The position numbers were made by a program, and so were the translations under genes. Below are positions 26,118 to 34,990 of a stretch of DNA of 38,500 bases, in pieces. Origin of the DNA: Bacillota bacterium. Its GTDB lineage: Bacteria; Bacillota; Clostridia; Lachnospirales; Lachnospiraceae. The notes below the pieces were generated by a model. The model saw nothing but the letters and a program-made list of their open reading frames with translations. It searched no databases and was not told where the DNA came from. Each line of letters starts with the position of its first letter. Position 1 is the stretch's first letter. The stretch covers positions 1 through 38,500 of the forward strand of contig JAEWPQ010000048.1 in NCBI GenBank assembly GCA_023460575.1. Reading direction: 5' to 3'.

Positions 26118-26987
26118 ATGACAGAAAACTATGAACTATTTACCTTAATGGCCCGTATTGACGGCATGTCCAACCAATTCACCAAAACGGACTGGAAAAT
26201 CGTACAATACATCAAAAAATCTACGATTAAATTCATTGAGCTCAGTGCCCAGGAACTGGCAAGGGAGATCGGAACTTCCGATGCCAGCATCATCCGTTTC
26301 GCCCAAAAAGTAGGGTACTCCGGTCTGAACGAATTAAAATATACCATGCAGAAGGAAATCGACAAAAGCTCTTCCTCTGTCAATCATTCCGATTACTCTG
26401 CCCTGCTCAACGACTACAAGATGCTTTTTGACAGCCTGTTTCAAATAACCAATCCGGCAGACATCAGCCATACCAGAGAGCTGATGTTAAAATCACGGCG
26501 GATCTTTATTATCGGGCTGAATTTCAATCAGAACATAGCGGAAATTATTGCCCACAAATTTATGACACTGGGCCTTACTGTACAGGCGCTTACCAACTAT
26601 GATACACTGAAGTTATATCAGAGTCTTTCTCAGGAGACGGATCTCTTTATCACCATATCTCTCTCCGGCAATCACAAACAGCTGGCTTCCATACTGGCTG
26701 ATTTTAAGAAAAACGGCAGCAGTGTCCTACTTATTACCAATTATGAGAAGTCCCTCTGCTCTCTCTCTGCCAATATCATCCTGCTGATTCCAAAGACAGA
26801 TCTGCTTCTAAGCAGCAACACCATAACAAGGGAAATCCTCATACTGGTTCTCTTTGATATGCTGTTCCATAATTTTCTGTCGGAGGATGTGAAATCATTC
26901 CAGTTCTTCCAGAAGGCTGCATCCTATTCCAAATTAAACAGTGATGACACCAGAGACGGACTTCAAAAATTTATGGATCTTCTCTAG
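26118..26987 (+). CDS. RpiR/MurR-family transcriptional regulator of the dga operon
   Basis: 289 aa regulator: N-terminal HTH_6 domain (about 1-80; LSAQELAREIGTSDASIIRFAQKVGYSGLNELK) and C-terminal SIS sugar-phosphate-binding domain (about 120-255; RRIFIIGLNFNQNIAEIIAHKF, LFITISLSGNHKQLAS). The first quoted motif is given as two parts: LSAQELAREIGTSDASI and IRFAQKVGYSGLNELK. Ribosome site AAGGAAGG. Divergent from the dga operon, so it probably represses it and responds to D-glucosaminate-6-phosphate or KDGP. This replaces the sigma-54 activator DgaR known from Salmonella. Confidence 0.9.
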   Translation: MTENYELFTLMARIDGMSNQFTKTDWKIVQYIKKSTIKFIELSAQELAREIGTSDASIIRFAQKVGYSGLNELKYTMQKEIDKSSSSVNHSDYSALLNDYKMLFDSLFQITNPADISHTRELMLKSRRIFIIGLNFNQNIAEIIAHKFMTLGLTVQALTNYDTLKLYQSLSQETDLFITISLSGNHKQLASILADFKKNGSSVLLITNYEKSLCSLSANIILLIPKTDLLLSSNTITREILILVLFDMLFHNFLSEDVKSFQFFQKAASYSKLNSDDTRDGLQKFMDLL

Positions 26988-27090
26988 TGTGTAAGTGGAG
27001 ACTAATAAATTCTGATAATTAAAGGAAAAAAGGGAAACACTATTTTCACTGATCAAATTCAACATAAAAATAATCTATAGGAGAAAAGCA

Positions 27091-29730
27091 ATGCAAAAAG
27101 AATACTTATTGGAATCCAATGAAGTTATAATCCAGCTTGAGACATCTCCTCAGGGACTTACCGAAGCCCAGGTTAAAGAACGCCAGGAGAAATATGGCTT
27201 AAACAAATTAAAAGAGGGGGGAAAAGTAAGTCTCTTTAAAAAATTTTTAAAAGAACTTTCCAACTTTATGACAATCGTCCTGATTGCTGCTGCAGTCATT
27301 TCCGGAGCCGCCTCTTTCTTTGAGGGCGAAGGCATGATCGATACGGTAATTATTCTCTTCGTAGTTGTTATTAATGCAATTCTTGGAGTCTATCAGGAAT
27401 CCAAAGCCGAATCTGCCATTGCATCCCTGCAGGAGATGACAGCAGCCACGTCAAAGGTAATCCGAAATGATAAGCTTGAAATTATCCGCTCGGAGCAGCT
27501 CGTTCCCGGCGACATCATTGTTCTGGAGGCAGGAGACTCGGTCCCCGCCGATTCCCGTATTTTGGAGAGCGCAAGTTTAAAAGCAGAAGAGGCGGCGCTG
27601 ACAGGCGAATCTGTCTCTGTTTCCAAACACAGCGCTGTGATCAATGCCAAAAATGGGGAAGTTGCTCTGGCAGACAGAAAAAACATGATCTATACCGGAT
27701 CTACAATTGTTTACGGCCGTGGGAAGGCTGTAGTCTGCTACACCGGAATGGAAACGGAGATCGGTCATATTGCTGATGCTCTCAATACTGCCAAAGATGA
27801 AGAAACCCCGCTTCAAATCAAGCTTAATCAGCTTTCAAAGGTATTGTCCATCATGGTTCTGGGAATTTGTGTCTTAATGTTTGCTGTAAACATTACAAGA
27901 ATCGGTTTTTCAAAAAACGGCATTCATATGGAAGAACTGATTGATACCTTCATGATTGCTGTTTCACTGGCTGTTGCCGCAATTCCGGAAGGTCTTGCAG
28001 CAGTTGTAACTATACTTTTGTCCATCGGCGTAACAAAAATGTCTCACAAACATGCAATTGTCAGAAAACTGACAGCTGTTGAGACGTTAGGCTGCACTCA
28101 GATCATCTGTTCGGACAAAACCGGTACTTTAACACAGAATAAGATGACCGTGGTTGAACATTCCACTTCAGATGAACCTCTTCTTATGACAGCGATGGCG
28201 CTCTGTTCTGATGCAGTTCTTGACCCCGACAGCCTTCAGGCAGTAGGTGAACCTACGGAATGCGCCCTGGTAAACGATGCATATAAAAACAGCTTATCAA
28301 AGCCGGTACTCGCCAGAGATTATGAGCGTATCGGAGAAGCGCCGTTTGATTCCGTAAGAAAGATGATGTCCACTGTACACAAAAAGAAGGACGGCACTAT
28401 AATACAATTTACAAAGGGCGCACCTGACGAGGTATTAAAACGCTGCAGCAAAGCATACATGAATGGAAGCATCGTGAACATGACAGATGATATCCGCCAT
28501 GATATCATACAATCAAACAAAGCCATGGCTGACCGGGCACTTCGTGTTTTATGCGCTTCCATGAGGGAGTGGGAAGAAACCCCTCCTGCTTTCGCGCCCG
28601 AAACTCTGGAGAATGAGCTGATCTATCTTGGACTCTCCGGCATGATAGACCCCGTCCGCCCAGAAGTAAAAGCGGCCATAAAGGAATGCCAGAATGCCAG
28701 TATCCGCCCCATTATGATTACAGGGGATCATAAGGACACTGCCGTAGCCATAGCAAAAGAACTTGGAATTCTGGAAAATGAAAGCATGGCTATTACAGGA
28801 GGAGAACTGGAAAAATTAACAGATGAGGAACTGGAAAAAAAGATTACGAACTTATCCGTCTATGCCAGAGTACAGCCTGAACACAAAGTCCGTATTGTGA
28901 AAACATGGAAGAAGCTCTTTAAAGTGACTGCCATGACCGGAGACGGGGTCAACGATGCCCCCGCTATTAAAGAAGCTGATATCGGTGTTGGAATGGGTAT
29001 TACGGGAACTGATGTTACTAAGGATGTTGCGGATATGGTTCTGGCAGATGACAATTTCGCAACCATTGTTGCAGCAGTAGCCGAAGGACGCCGGATCTAT
29101 GATAATATACGTAAAGCAATTCAGTTCCTGCTCTCCTCTAACTTAGCAGAAGTGATCGCTGTATTTGTGGCCAGTCTCATGGGCTTTACCATCTTAAAGC
29201 CAGTGCATTTATTATGGATCAACCTGATCACAGACTGTTTCCCTGCGATCGGACTGGGCATGGAGGCGGAAGAACCTGATATCATGAAACGCGCTCCAAG
29301 AAACCCGAAAGACAGCATCTTTTCTGATGGCGTAGGTATAGAAATCGCATTTCAGGGCTTTGTCATAGCACTCCTGACACTGACAGCCTACTTTGTGGGG
29401 CATTATGTGGAAAGCGGAGTCTGGGAAATTGCAAAAAGCAAAGACGGAATGACAATGGCTTTTCTTACATTGTCTCTGGTTGAGATGTTTCATTCGTTTA
29501 ATATGCGTTCCAGAAACAATTCCATTTTTCATTTAAAGTCAAGAAATGGATTCTTAACCAGCTCCCTGCTTATGTCCTTCATTTTAACAACTTCTGTCAT
29601 TTACATTCCATTTTTAAGAAAAGCGTTCTCGTTCGAGCATATCTCTCTTATGGAATATGCCATAGCTGTACTGATTGCAGTCTTAATCATACCGATTATG
29701 GAAATTGTAAAATTAATGAAACGCAGATAA
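27091..29730 (+). CDS. Calcium-translocating P-type ATPase (type IIA)
   Basis: 879 aa membrane pump expected to export Ca2+ with ATP hydrolysis. TGES actuator loop (171-174), PEGL in helix M4 (Glu300), phosphorylated Asp342 in CSDKTGTLTQNK, nucleotide-domain FTKGAP, hinge MTGDGVNDAPAIKEADIG, helix M5 SSNLAEVIAVF and helix M6 NLITDCFPAIGLGME. The Glu in M4, the Asn/Glu in M5 and the Asn/Asp in M6 are Ca2+ ligands in SERCA-type pumps, supporting Ca2+ rather than heavy metals. AGGAGAA precedes the ATG. Transcribed alone after the RpiR gene (103 nt gap with no recognisable signal). Confidence 0.93.
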   Translation: MQKEYLLESNEVIIQLETSPQGLTEAQVKERQEKYGLNKLKEGGKVSLFKKFLKELSNFMTIVLIAAAVISGAASFFEGEGMIDTVIILFVVVINAILGVYQESKAESAIASLQEMTAATSKVIRNDKLEIIRSEQLVPGDIIVLEAGDSVPADSRILESASLKAEEAALTGESVSVSKHSAVINAKNGEVALADRKNMIYTGSTIVYGRGKAVVCYTGMETEIGHIADALNTAKDEETPLQIKLNQLSKVLSIMVLGICVLMFAVNITRIGFSKNGIHMEELIDTFMIAVSLAVAAIPEGLAAVVTILLSIGVTKMSHKHAIVRKLTAVETLGCTQIICSDKTGTLTQNKMTVVEHSTSDEPLLMTAMALCSDAVLDPDSLQAVGEPTECALVNDAYKNSLSKPVLARDYERIGEAPFDSVRKMMSTVHKKKDGTIIQFTKGAPDEVLKRCSKAYMNGSIVNMTDDIRHDIIQSNKAMADRALRVLCASMREWEETPPAFAPETLENELIYLGLSGMIDPVRPEVKAAIKECQNASIRPIMITGDHKDTAVAIAKELGILENESMAITGGELEKLTDEELEKKITNLSVYARVQPEHKVRIVKTWKKLFKVTAMTGDGVNDAPAIKEADIGVGMGITGTDVTKDVADMVLADDNFATIVAAVAEGRRIYDNIRKAIQFLLSSNLAEVIAVFVASLMGFTILKPVHLLWINLITDCFPAIGLGMEAEEPDIMKRAPRNPKDSIFSDGVGIEIAFQGFVIALLTLTAYFVGHYVESGVWEIAKSKDGMTMAFLTLSLVEMFHSFNMRSRNNSIFHLKSRNGFLTSSLLMSFILTTSVIYIPFLRKAFSFEHISLMEYAIAVLIAVLIIPIMEIVKLMKRR

Positions 29731-29735
29731 TAATG

Positions 29736-29783
29736 GGCGGTCGGATTCATCCGTTTATCAGTAAATGAATGAATTCGGCCGCC
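29736..29783 (+). terminator. Hairpin after the Ca2+ ATPase gene
   Basis: GGCGGTCGGATTCAT (29736-29750) pairs with ATGAATTCGGCCGCC (29769-29783) over 15 positions including two G-T pairs. The 18-nt loop is followed by TGATTATTT, so the T-run is weak. Confidence 0.55.
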
Positions 29784-29821
29784 TGATTATTTCCGCCACC
29801 GCCAACAGACAATCTGTTTTC

Positions 29822-30391
29822 TCACTCGCCAGAGTAATCAAATACTTTTTTAAGTTGCTTAAATAGCTGTGTATGTCTGGTCAGTTCCTCATACCCCTCA
29901 TTTTTCAGGCACCATTTTACCGCAGTCAATACAAGAGCCGCATATAAATTAGACAAATAATCCAATAACTCCAACGACTTTCCGTTTGTCATTTTCTGTC
30001 TCTTATAAAAACTCTTCTGTAAGAAATCGTACATATCTTCATATAAATGAATGGATTCTGTATGAATGGTAAAAAGGGCCAGGATTTTCTCTTTCCTGTC
30101 AGATAGAATCTGATACATTGGTTTAAGTACCATAAGGATATGTTCTGTTGTATCGCAGTCAAAACGCTCTCTGACCGCCACCTTCAAAAATTCAAATACT
30201 TCATCGCAGAGCGTTTCAGCCAGCTGATATTTGTCCATATAATGCTTATAAAATGTGGAGCGGTTAACTAAAGCACGGTCAAGAATATCCTGAACCGTTA
30301 TTTTATGAAAATCCTTTTCCATCAACAAGGCAATAAACGCATTCTCAATATTTTTTCTGGTCTTTTTCACACGCAAATCATTCTTGTTCAT
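29822..30391 (-). CDS. TetR/AcrR-family transcriptional regulator
   Basis: 189 aa from the ATG at 30391 (MNKNDLRVKKTRKNIENAF), which has AAAGGAA upstream; the frame stays open 46 codons further upstream but that part is AT-rich promoter-like sequence. The N-terminal HTH (about 10-57) reads ITVQDILDRALVNRSTFYKHYMDKYQL, quoted as ITVQDILDRALVNRST and FYKHYMDKYQL. The C-terminal part resembles the TetR_C domain of DhaS-like regulators. Divergent from the HXXEE gene, which it probably represses. Confidence 0.88.
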   Translation of the reverse strand: MNKNDLRVKKTRKNIENAFIALLMEKDFHKITVQDILDRALVNRSTFYKHYMDKYQLAETLCDEVFEFLKVAVRERFDCDTTEHILMVLKPMYQILSDRKEKILALFTIHTESIHLYEDMYDFLQKSFYKRQKMTNGKSLELLDYLSNLYAALVLTAVKWCLKNEGYEELTRHTQLFKQLKKVFDYSGE

Positions 30392-30439
30392 ATGTATTCC
30401 TTTCCCAATATTATTTTTATACATTTCACCCAAATAAGC

Positions 30440-30455
30440 AACACTATGTATTGTT
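30440..30455. promoter_or_regulatory. Candidate TetR operator (AACA...TGTT)
   Basis: A 16-bp imperfect palindrome, AACAcTAtgTAtTGTT, in the shared upstream region of the TetR and HXXEE genes, about 50 nt before the TetR start. Six of eight positions are symmetric. Confidence 0.35.
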
Positions 30456-30509
30456 TTGTAGCTTAAGTATATAACGAATAAAATTCTGTTGATTGAAACT
30501 TTCTGCCAT

Positions 30510-30529
30510 TTGATTAAAATAATAATCAA
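30510..30529. promoter_or_regulatory. Candidate TetR operator (TTGATTA...TAATCAA)
   Basis: Perfect 7-bp arms TTGATTA and TAATCAA around AAATAA, immediately before the AAAGGAGAG ribosome site of the HXXEE gene. Binding here would block transcription start or elongation. Confidence 0.4.
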
Positions 30530-30547
30530 AAAAGGAGAGATGCAATT

Positions 30548-31066
30548 ATGAATGAATTAAGATGGTTTACCTGGTTATTCCCGTTATTATTTATTGTACA
30601 TGATATGGAAGAGATTATGAAAGCAAAACAGTGGTGTAAAAAGGGGTTACAACAGTTTATCCCACTTCCCATTACACCATTCGGCAACACCAAAAGCACA
30701 GCAGGCCTGGCTGTGGGCGTATTTGAAGAACTGATTTTATGGATTCTTGCTACCCTGCTCGGAAATATCACCGGCTTTTATGGTTTATGGTACGGCCTGC
30801 TGACAGCCAATATTATTCATCTTGTTCTATTCCATATTGTCCTGCTGCCCCTGTCTTACCGGCATTACGTGCCTGGCGAAGTAACCGCATGGCTGACACT
30901 TTTTCCCTGCTGCTACATCCTGATTCTTGCGCAGAGGGTCTTAAATTACTCAGCAGTTGAGATAACACTCTGGGTCATAATCGGATTTATTTTTGCATTT
31001 GTGAATATGAAAGTACTTCACAAGAACATAAACAAGCTTGCAAAGATTGCAGGGGAATCGGAATAA
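30548..31066 (+). CDS. HXXEE domain membrane protein
   Basis: 172 aa, strongly hydrophobic, with about four membrane helices. It begins WFTWLFPLLFIVHDMEEIMKA; the His18-Asp-Met-Glu21-Glu22 motif in the first helix defines the HXXEE family (PF13787). Function in that family is not established; the clustered His and Glu residues in a membrane helix suggest a metal or catalytic site. GGAGAG lies 9 nt upstream. Controlled probably by the divergent TetR regulator. Confidence 0.85.
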   Translation: MNELRWFTWLFPLLFIVHDMEEIMKAKQWCKKGLQQFIPLPITPFGNTKSTAGLAVGVFEELILWILATLLGNITGFYGLWYGLLTANIIHLVLFHIVLLPLSYRHYVPGEVTAWLTLFPCCYILILAQRVLNYSAVEITLWVIIGFIFAFVNMKVLHKNINKLAKIAGESE

Positions 31067-31081
31067 AATGCATGCTTCCAT

Positions 31082-31870
31082 TTATAAAAATGTCTGATTT
31101 TTCTTTCTTTTCCTGCCAGCATGATAAAATATGGTTCTAAAAAAAGACAGACGCAGCCTGGCTGTCCTGGCCTCTTTGGGGCAGACTTTTACGCAGGCAT
31201 AACACCGTAGACATTTATTTTCACTGATCTTTAAGGTTTCGCGATCAATGGCACCCACCGGACATTTTTGCACACAGGCTCGGCAGAAATTGCAGGAAGT
31301 CCCGTATATCCGGGGCTGCCTGATCAGAAACCGTGTCCCCGAATCCGGAAACTCAGTTATAAAACCAGGCAACATACATTTCGGTATTTCAGGACACGTA
31401 AATTTACCCATATCTATTTTCTTCTGAATACTCTCAGCAAAAAGCTCAGCCTGCTGTATATCCTGTCCATCAGGTCTGCCATAGGCAACAGGAGCCTTTT
31501 CGGAGGCATAAGTATGCTGACCAATAAATGTTCCTGCAGCAATTAGTCTGAAGTTATTCCTCTCCGCAAAATTTTTGAATTGCTCCAGACTGATTCCAAA
31601 TCCCATATTTCCATAGACTGAGACCACTGCAAGGGGTGTTCCATTCCCCTGTAATTGTTTTATATAATCAAACAAAAAATGAGGAATTCTTTCCCCGTAA
31701 ACCGGTATTGCTATAATAACTAAATCACTGTCAACTGTTATCACATTTTTTCGTTTATCCGGCAGAGTTATATCCGTAAAAAGAACCTTACCTTTTAAAC
31801 CTTTTGAAATTGCTGTAACAATTGCTTTTGTTGTACCTGTTGCAGAAAAATAAATAATTTCCGTCTTCAT
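31082..31870 (-). CDS. EFR1-type flavodoxin/4Fe-4S ferredoxin protein
   Basis: 262 aa redox protein joining a flavodoxin-like domain (about 1-150; YFSATGTTKAI is the FMN phosphate loop, IPVYGERIP the second) to a C-terminal 2[4Fe-4S] ferredoxin domain. The clusters use C193, C196, C199, C203 and C220, C223, C226, C230 in CxxCxxCxxxCP motifs. This architecture is the EFR1 family, common in anaerobic Clostridia; its electron partner is unknown. Convergent with the HXXEE gene (15 nt between stops). The ATG is preceded by only a weak ribosome site. Confidence 0.9.
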   Translation of the reverse strand: MKTEIIYFSATGTTKAIVTAISKGLKGKVLFTDITLPDKRKNVITVDSDLVIIAIPVYGERIPHFLFDYIKQLQGNGTPLAVVSVYGNMGFGISLEQFKNFAERNNFRLIAAGTFIGQHTYASEKAPVAYGRPDGQDIQQAELFAESIQKKIDMGKFTCPEIPKCMLPGFITEFPDSGTRFLIRQPRIYGTSCNFCRACVQKCPVGAIDRETLKISENKCLRCYACVKVCPKEARTARLRLSFFRTIFYHAGRKRKKNQTFL

Positions 31871-31914
31871 ATTTTTGCAATCCGCTTCCTGATTTTATAG
31901 AGCTAAAACTCAAA

Positions 31915-32334
31915 CTAGATTTCTTTAACAAAAAACATCTCCATGGGCTGCTCATACCCTGGAATATTAATAATCAGTCCGCCGCTGCCTTTATACCCCA
32001 TTTTTTTATAGAAATGCTGGGCATCTTCATCAACCTGCGTGGAAGTCATTAGCATTCCATACCCCATCGTCTTCATATCTTTTTCCCAATACTCCATTAA
32101 TTTTCTTCCATATCCCTTACCCTGACTCTCAAAATCCACATAGAGCATTGTGCAAAATGGAGTATTGTCCCAAAAAAGATTATATCTTAACAAACCAGCA
32201 GGAACATTATTTACAAATAGAACATACCCCATTTTGTCCCTGATCTTTTTCTCAAATTCACTCACTGGCAAATGCTTATCCAGTTTAAACCAGAAAGCTT
32301 TGTCTTCTTCCTGTACATATCTTATACTCACCAT
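31915..32334 (-). CDS. GNAT-family N-acetyltransferase
   Basis: 139 aa enzyme expected to move an acetyl group from acetyl-CoA to an amine; substrate unknown. Acetyl-CoA-binding motif A is visible in LYVDFESQGKGYGRKLMEYWE (quoted as VDFESQGKGYGRKLM), with Q/GxGxG/A-type GKGYGRKL; AQHFYKKMGYKGSGG is the usual C-terminal element. I prefer the ATG at 32334 (MVSIRYV) with GAAGAGG 5 nt upstream. An ATG at 32364 overlapping the preceding stop (TAATG) with GAGG upstream is also possible and adds 10 residues. Confidence 0.87.
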   Translation of the reverse strand: MVSIRYVQEEDKAFWFKLDKHLPVSEFEKKIRDKMGYVLFVNNVPAGLLRYNLFWDNTPFCTMLYVDFESQGKGYGRKLMEYWEKDMKTMGYGMLMTSTQVDEDAQHFYKKMGYKGSGGLIINIPGYEQPMEMFFVKEI

Positions 32335-32363
32335 AATAGCCTCTTCCCTTTCCCTGGCAGACA

Positions 32364-32744
32364 TTAACAGTAATCCTCATATTCTTCATTCGTCATTAAC
32401 CGATATCCATTTTGTTCATCCCAGATCAGCTCTACATCCTCTAACGAGGCATCCCACTGCGCATCGGGAATCACTCTGCGAACCGAGGTCAGCCACTCAA
32501 TGAGAAAAAATAATGCCTCTGTCTGCATTTCCATTGTTTCATCATCATATGGATACGGAAGCTTTGCAGAACCAGAAAAGATGCATGCGGGATCAGTCGG
32601 ATCATAGGAATACTGGCGCAGGGCTTCCCCTCTTTCCGGAAAGGGATAGCTTTTCTCACATTCCTTTAAAATCCGGGAAACCTGCTCCTGTTCTGACTGA
32701 TTAAGAGGATAACTTCTATTTGCCTGATAATAAATACTTGTCAT
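32364..32744 (-). CDS. Hypothetical acidic protein
   Basis: 126 aa from the ATG at 32744 (MTSIYYQANRSYPL), supported by AAGGAG upstream. I do not recognise the family. It is soluble, with no signal peptide or membrane helix, rich in Asp/Glu and aromatic residues (QYSYDPTDPACIF, LPYPYDDETMEMQ) and a helical stretch TEALFFLIEWLTSVRRVI. Its size and acidity resemble immunity proteins of polymorphic toxins, but I see no toxin gene nearby, so that is only a hint. Between another unknown gene and the GNAT gene on the same strand. Confidence 0.7.
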   Translation of the reverse strand: MTSIYYQANRSYPLNQSEQEQVSRILKECEKSYPFPERGEALRQYSYDPTDPACIFSGSAKLPYPYDDETMEMQTEALFFLIEWLTSVRRVIPDAQWDASLEDVELIWDEQNGYRLMTNEEYEDYC

Positions 32745-32769
32745 TTTATCTGCTCCTTTTAAACAAAAA

Positions 32770-33420
32770 TTATTGAATTCTCCAATACACTCCATTTGGC
32801 ATCTTACACAGATAACCAGGATATTTTTCTTTTACCTCACCCGTATTGATATCTCTGATAATTATATTTTCATGATACTCAGGATCTTCCCACCACTCAG
32901 AAAAATAAAGTTCATTTCCCTCACGAAAAAGCAGACTCTCCGTATTCCCTATCTCTATTTTTTTATTTTCCGGCCAGACAATTTCATATATACCATCGTT
33001 TCCAGTCCTCGTCAGCATTAGAGGTGTCACTATTAACATCAGATTGTAGCAATCTTCCACAATTTCTAACGGCAATTCTTTTATAATTTCAAGCCTCAAG
33101 CTGTGTGGGAAATAGCTGTATATCTGCAATATTTGTTTGGAGAAATCAACCTCTAAAAAATAGAATGCTCCCTTGTCCCAGACGGGCCGTTCAATATACA
33201 CATTCTCCTTTTGTTTAAATGGGCTGTAAACACGCCCCTCCGGATAATGAATCAAGTGGCACACCGTACCGGAATATTGCTCTCCGGATTTTACTATTTC
33301 CTCTGCCTCATACAAATCACAAGAGCCGTTATTGCTTTCTTTGCAATAAAACCACTCGAAGGTACCCTCTATCGGTTCTGGATAGGAATCCGATATACCT
33401 TCAATTTTAATTACATTCAT
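32770..33420 (-). CDS. Hypothetical protein, beta-strand-rich
   Basis: 216 aa starting at the ATG at 33420 (MNVIKIEG), 7 nt after GGGGG; an ATG two codons earlier is too close to that site. Not recognised. No signal peptide or membrane helix. The sequence alternates strands and turns with many Trp/Tyr/Glu (GTFEWFYCKESN, ELYFSEWWEDPEYHENI, IRDINTGEVKEKYPG), suggesting a small all-beta or propeller-blade fold. Ends 25 nt before the next unknown gene; the two may form a pair. Confidence 0.7.
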   Translation of the reverse strand: MNVIKIEGISDSYPEPIEGTFEWFYCKESNNGSCDLYEAEEIVKSGEQYSGTVCHLIHYPEGRVYSPFKQKENVYIERPVWDKGAFYFLEVDFSKQILQIYSYFPHSLRLEIIKELPLEIVEDCYNLMLIVTPLMLTRTGNDGIYEIVWPENKKIEIGNTESLLFREGNELYFSEWWEDPEYHENIIIRDINTGEVKEKYPGYLCKMPNGVYWRIQ

Positions 33421-33473
33421 TCTCATTCCCCCATTTTACATTTTAATATTTTGAAAATCTCAGAAAATAAAAT

Positions 33474-34235
33474 TTACTTTTGCAAGATTATCATACTATG
33501 TAAGCTATATCCTAACAGACTCTTATCTTCACATGTCTTCAAATGAAATTGATACCACTTACCAAAACTTTCCTCATCAGCAATATTAATTTTACTGGAT
33601 AGTAAGTAGTTTATTCCGTCAACAGCGATATGCGAAACAATATTGGTATGAAAACTTAATGCCATTTCCTCCATTTGATGAGGCGTCATATACAGGAATA
33701 GTCCATCAGTGGTTCTGTTTTCAAACCATTTGTCCACCTCATCCATGTTCTTTAAATCATCATCCAGCCCGACAATTACGCCAGACATTGTATTTATATA
33801 AGAAACAGCCAATAATCCGTCAGGTTTTAATACACGCAGGCATTCTTTCATTATTCGGTGTCTTATCTCATCATTAGTATGATAAAATGCCCCCATACAT
33901 AAAACTGCATCAAAACTTTCGTTACTAAACCGGGAAAGATCCAGCATACTTCCGACATAGATATCTTTTAATAGAGGTTTATTCTTTTGCTTGTCCCTAA
34001 TAACCTCAATATTACCAGGAACTATATCTCCTGCAACAACTTTATATCCCAGCTCAGCTAAAGGAAACGAATAATTTCCTGTCCCCGCACAGCCGTCTAA
34101 TACCAAAGACTCTTTTTTAATAAATTTCTTTAAATAATGCATACTGGTCAGCCATTCTAACTTATGACTATTGTTTCTAAACAACCTTCCTTCTTCGTCG
34201 TATGCTTTATAATAATTAATAATATCCTGGTCCAT
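33474..34235 (-). CDS. Class I SAM-dependent methyltransferase
   Basis: 253 aa from the ATG at 34235 (MDQDIINYYKAYDEEGRLF), with GGGGATAGG upstream. SAM-binding motif I is LVLDGCAGTGNYSFPLAELG, followed by VVAGDIVPGNIE and the motif IV region FDAVLCMGAFYHT. MKECLRVLKPDGLLAVSYIN is the usual post-motif of Methyltransf_11 proteins. Different from the methyltransferase at 10662. Substrate unknown; the P-loop gene upstream may be co-transcribed (53 nt gap). Confidence 0.87.
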   Translation of the reverse strand: MDQDIINYYKAYDEEGRLFRNNSHKLEWLTSMHYLKKFIKKESLVLDGCAGTGNYSFPLAELGYKVVAGDIVPGNIEVIRDKQKNKPLLKDIYVGSMLDLSRFSNESFDAVLCMGAFYHTNDEIRHRIMKECLRVLKPDGLLAVSYINTMSGVIVGLDDDLKNMDEVDKWFENRTTDGLFLYMTPHQMEEMALSFHTNIVSHIAVDGINYLLSSKINIADEESFGKWYQFHLKTCEDKSLLGYSLHSMIILQK

Positions 34236-34288
34236 AAGCCTATCCCCTAATCTGATTTTTCCGCACACTTATAAGATTTTGTTTCATA

Positions 34289-34765
34289 TCATTCTGTAAT
34301 TTCTAAATAGTAATATATTTTATCATTCTTTTCCCGCTGCTTATTCCATGTATTCTCAATTGCATCCTTAACATTTTTCGCATCCTGAAAAGCAGCTCCT
34401 CTTTTTTTACAATGCTCCGCAAGCAGTTCATCACTTATGTCCAGATATACAATCACTTCACAATCCAAAAGTATCAGAGTAAATAATGGATGCCCGGCTT
34501 TAACCCCCACTCTTTCTCTTACCAGCCTGCCTGCAAAATCACCAATTTCTTTCGTCCATGGTTTCCGGCAGATATATGCTTCCTCTTCTTCGGTCAATTG
34601 TGGCCACAATTCATCGTCCATATCTACTGTGCCAGGAATCTGCTCATGTAATGTTGACTTCCCACAGCAAGTGGTCGCCAATATGCAGATTCGATCCTTT
34701 TTATGTTTCTCGAATATTGTATTTAAAGAATTTATGGTATCTTTCGCCGATGTTTTTATTGGCAT
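34289..34765 (-). CDS. Small P-loop ATP-binding protein, kinase-like
   Basis: 158 aa. The P-loop reads ILATTCCGKST (residues 28-38), a Walker A variant in which the first Gly is replaced by Ala; Gly35-Lys36-Ser37 are intact. A helical C-terminus (LLAEHCKKRGAAF) and LILLDCEVIVYLDIS, which could hold the Walker B strand, suggest a small nucleoside/shikimate-kinase-like fold. Exact role unknown. The ATG has GAAGGG about 11 nt upstream. Gene order suggests possible co-transcription with the methyltransferase. Confidence 0.75.
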   Translation of the reverse strand: MPIKTSAKDTINSLNTIFEKHKKDRICILATTCCGKSTLHEQIPGTVDMDDELWPQLTEEEEAYICRKPWTKEIGDFAGRLVRERVGVKAGHPLFTLILLDCEVIVYLDISDELLAEHCKKRGAAFQDAKNVKDAIENTWNKQREKNDKIYYYLEITE

Positions 34766-34990
34766 TTTTATCTATTCCCTTCTCCCTGCCTGTACTCAAT
34801 TATGCCTATGATTTCCTGGCAAGTTATAAATCACCGACATAGCCCCCCGGCAGATAAATTTGAACTAACATATTTAAATTACTTATGTGTAAGCTTACCA
34901 CTTATATCCATATATTTCCATATGCATTGTAATAAAGTTCTTTCACTTGAGCAAACCTGTTGGTTGTAACGATTGTATTAATATTAAAGC

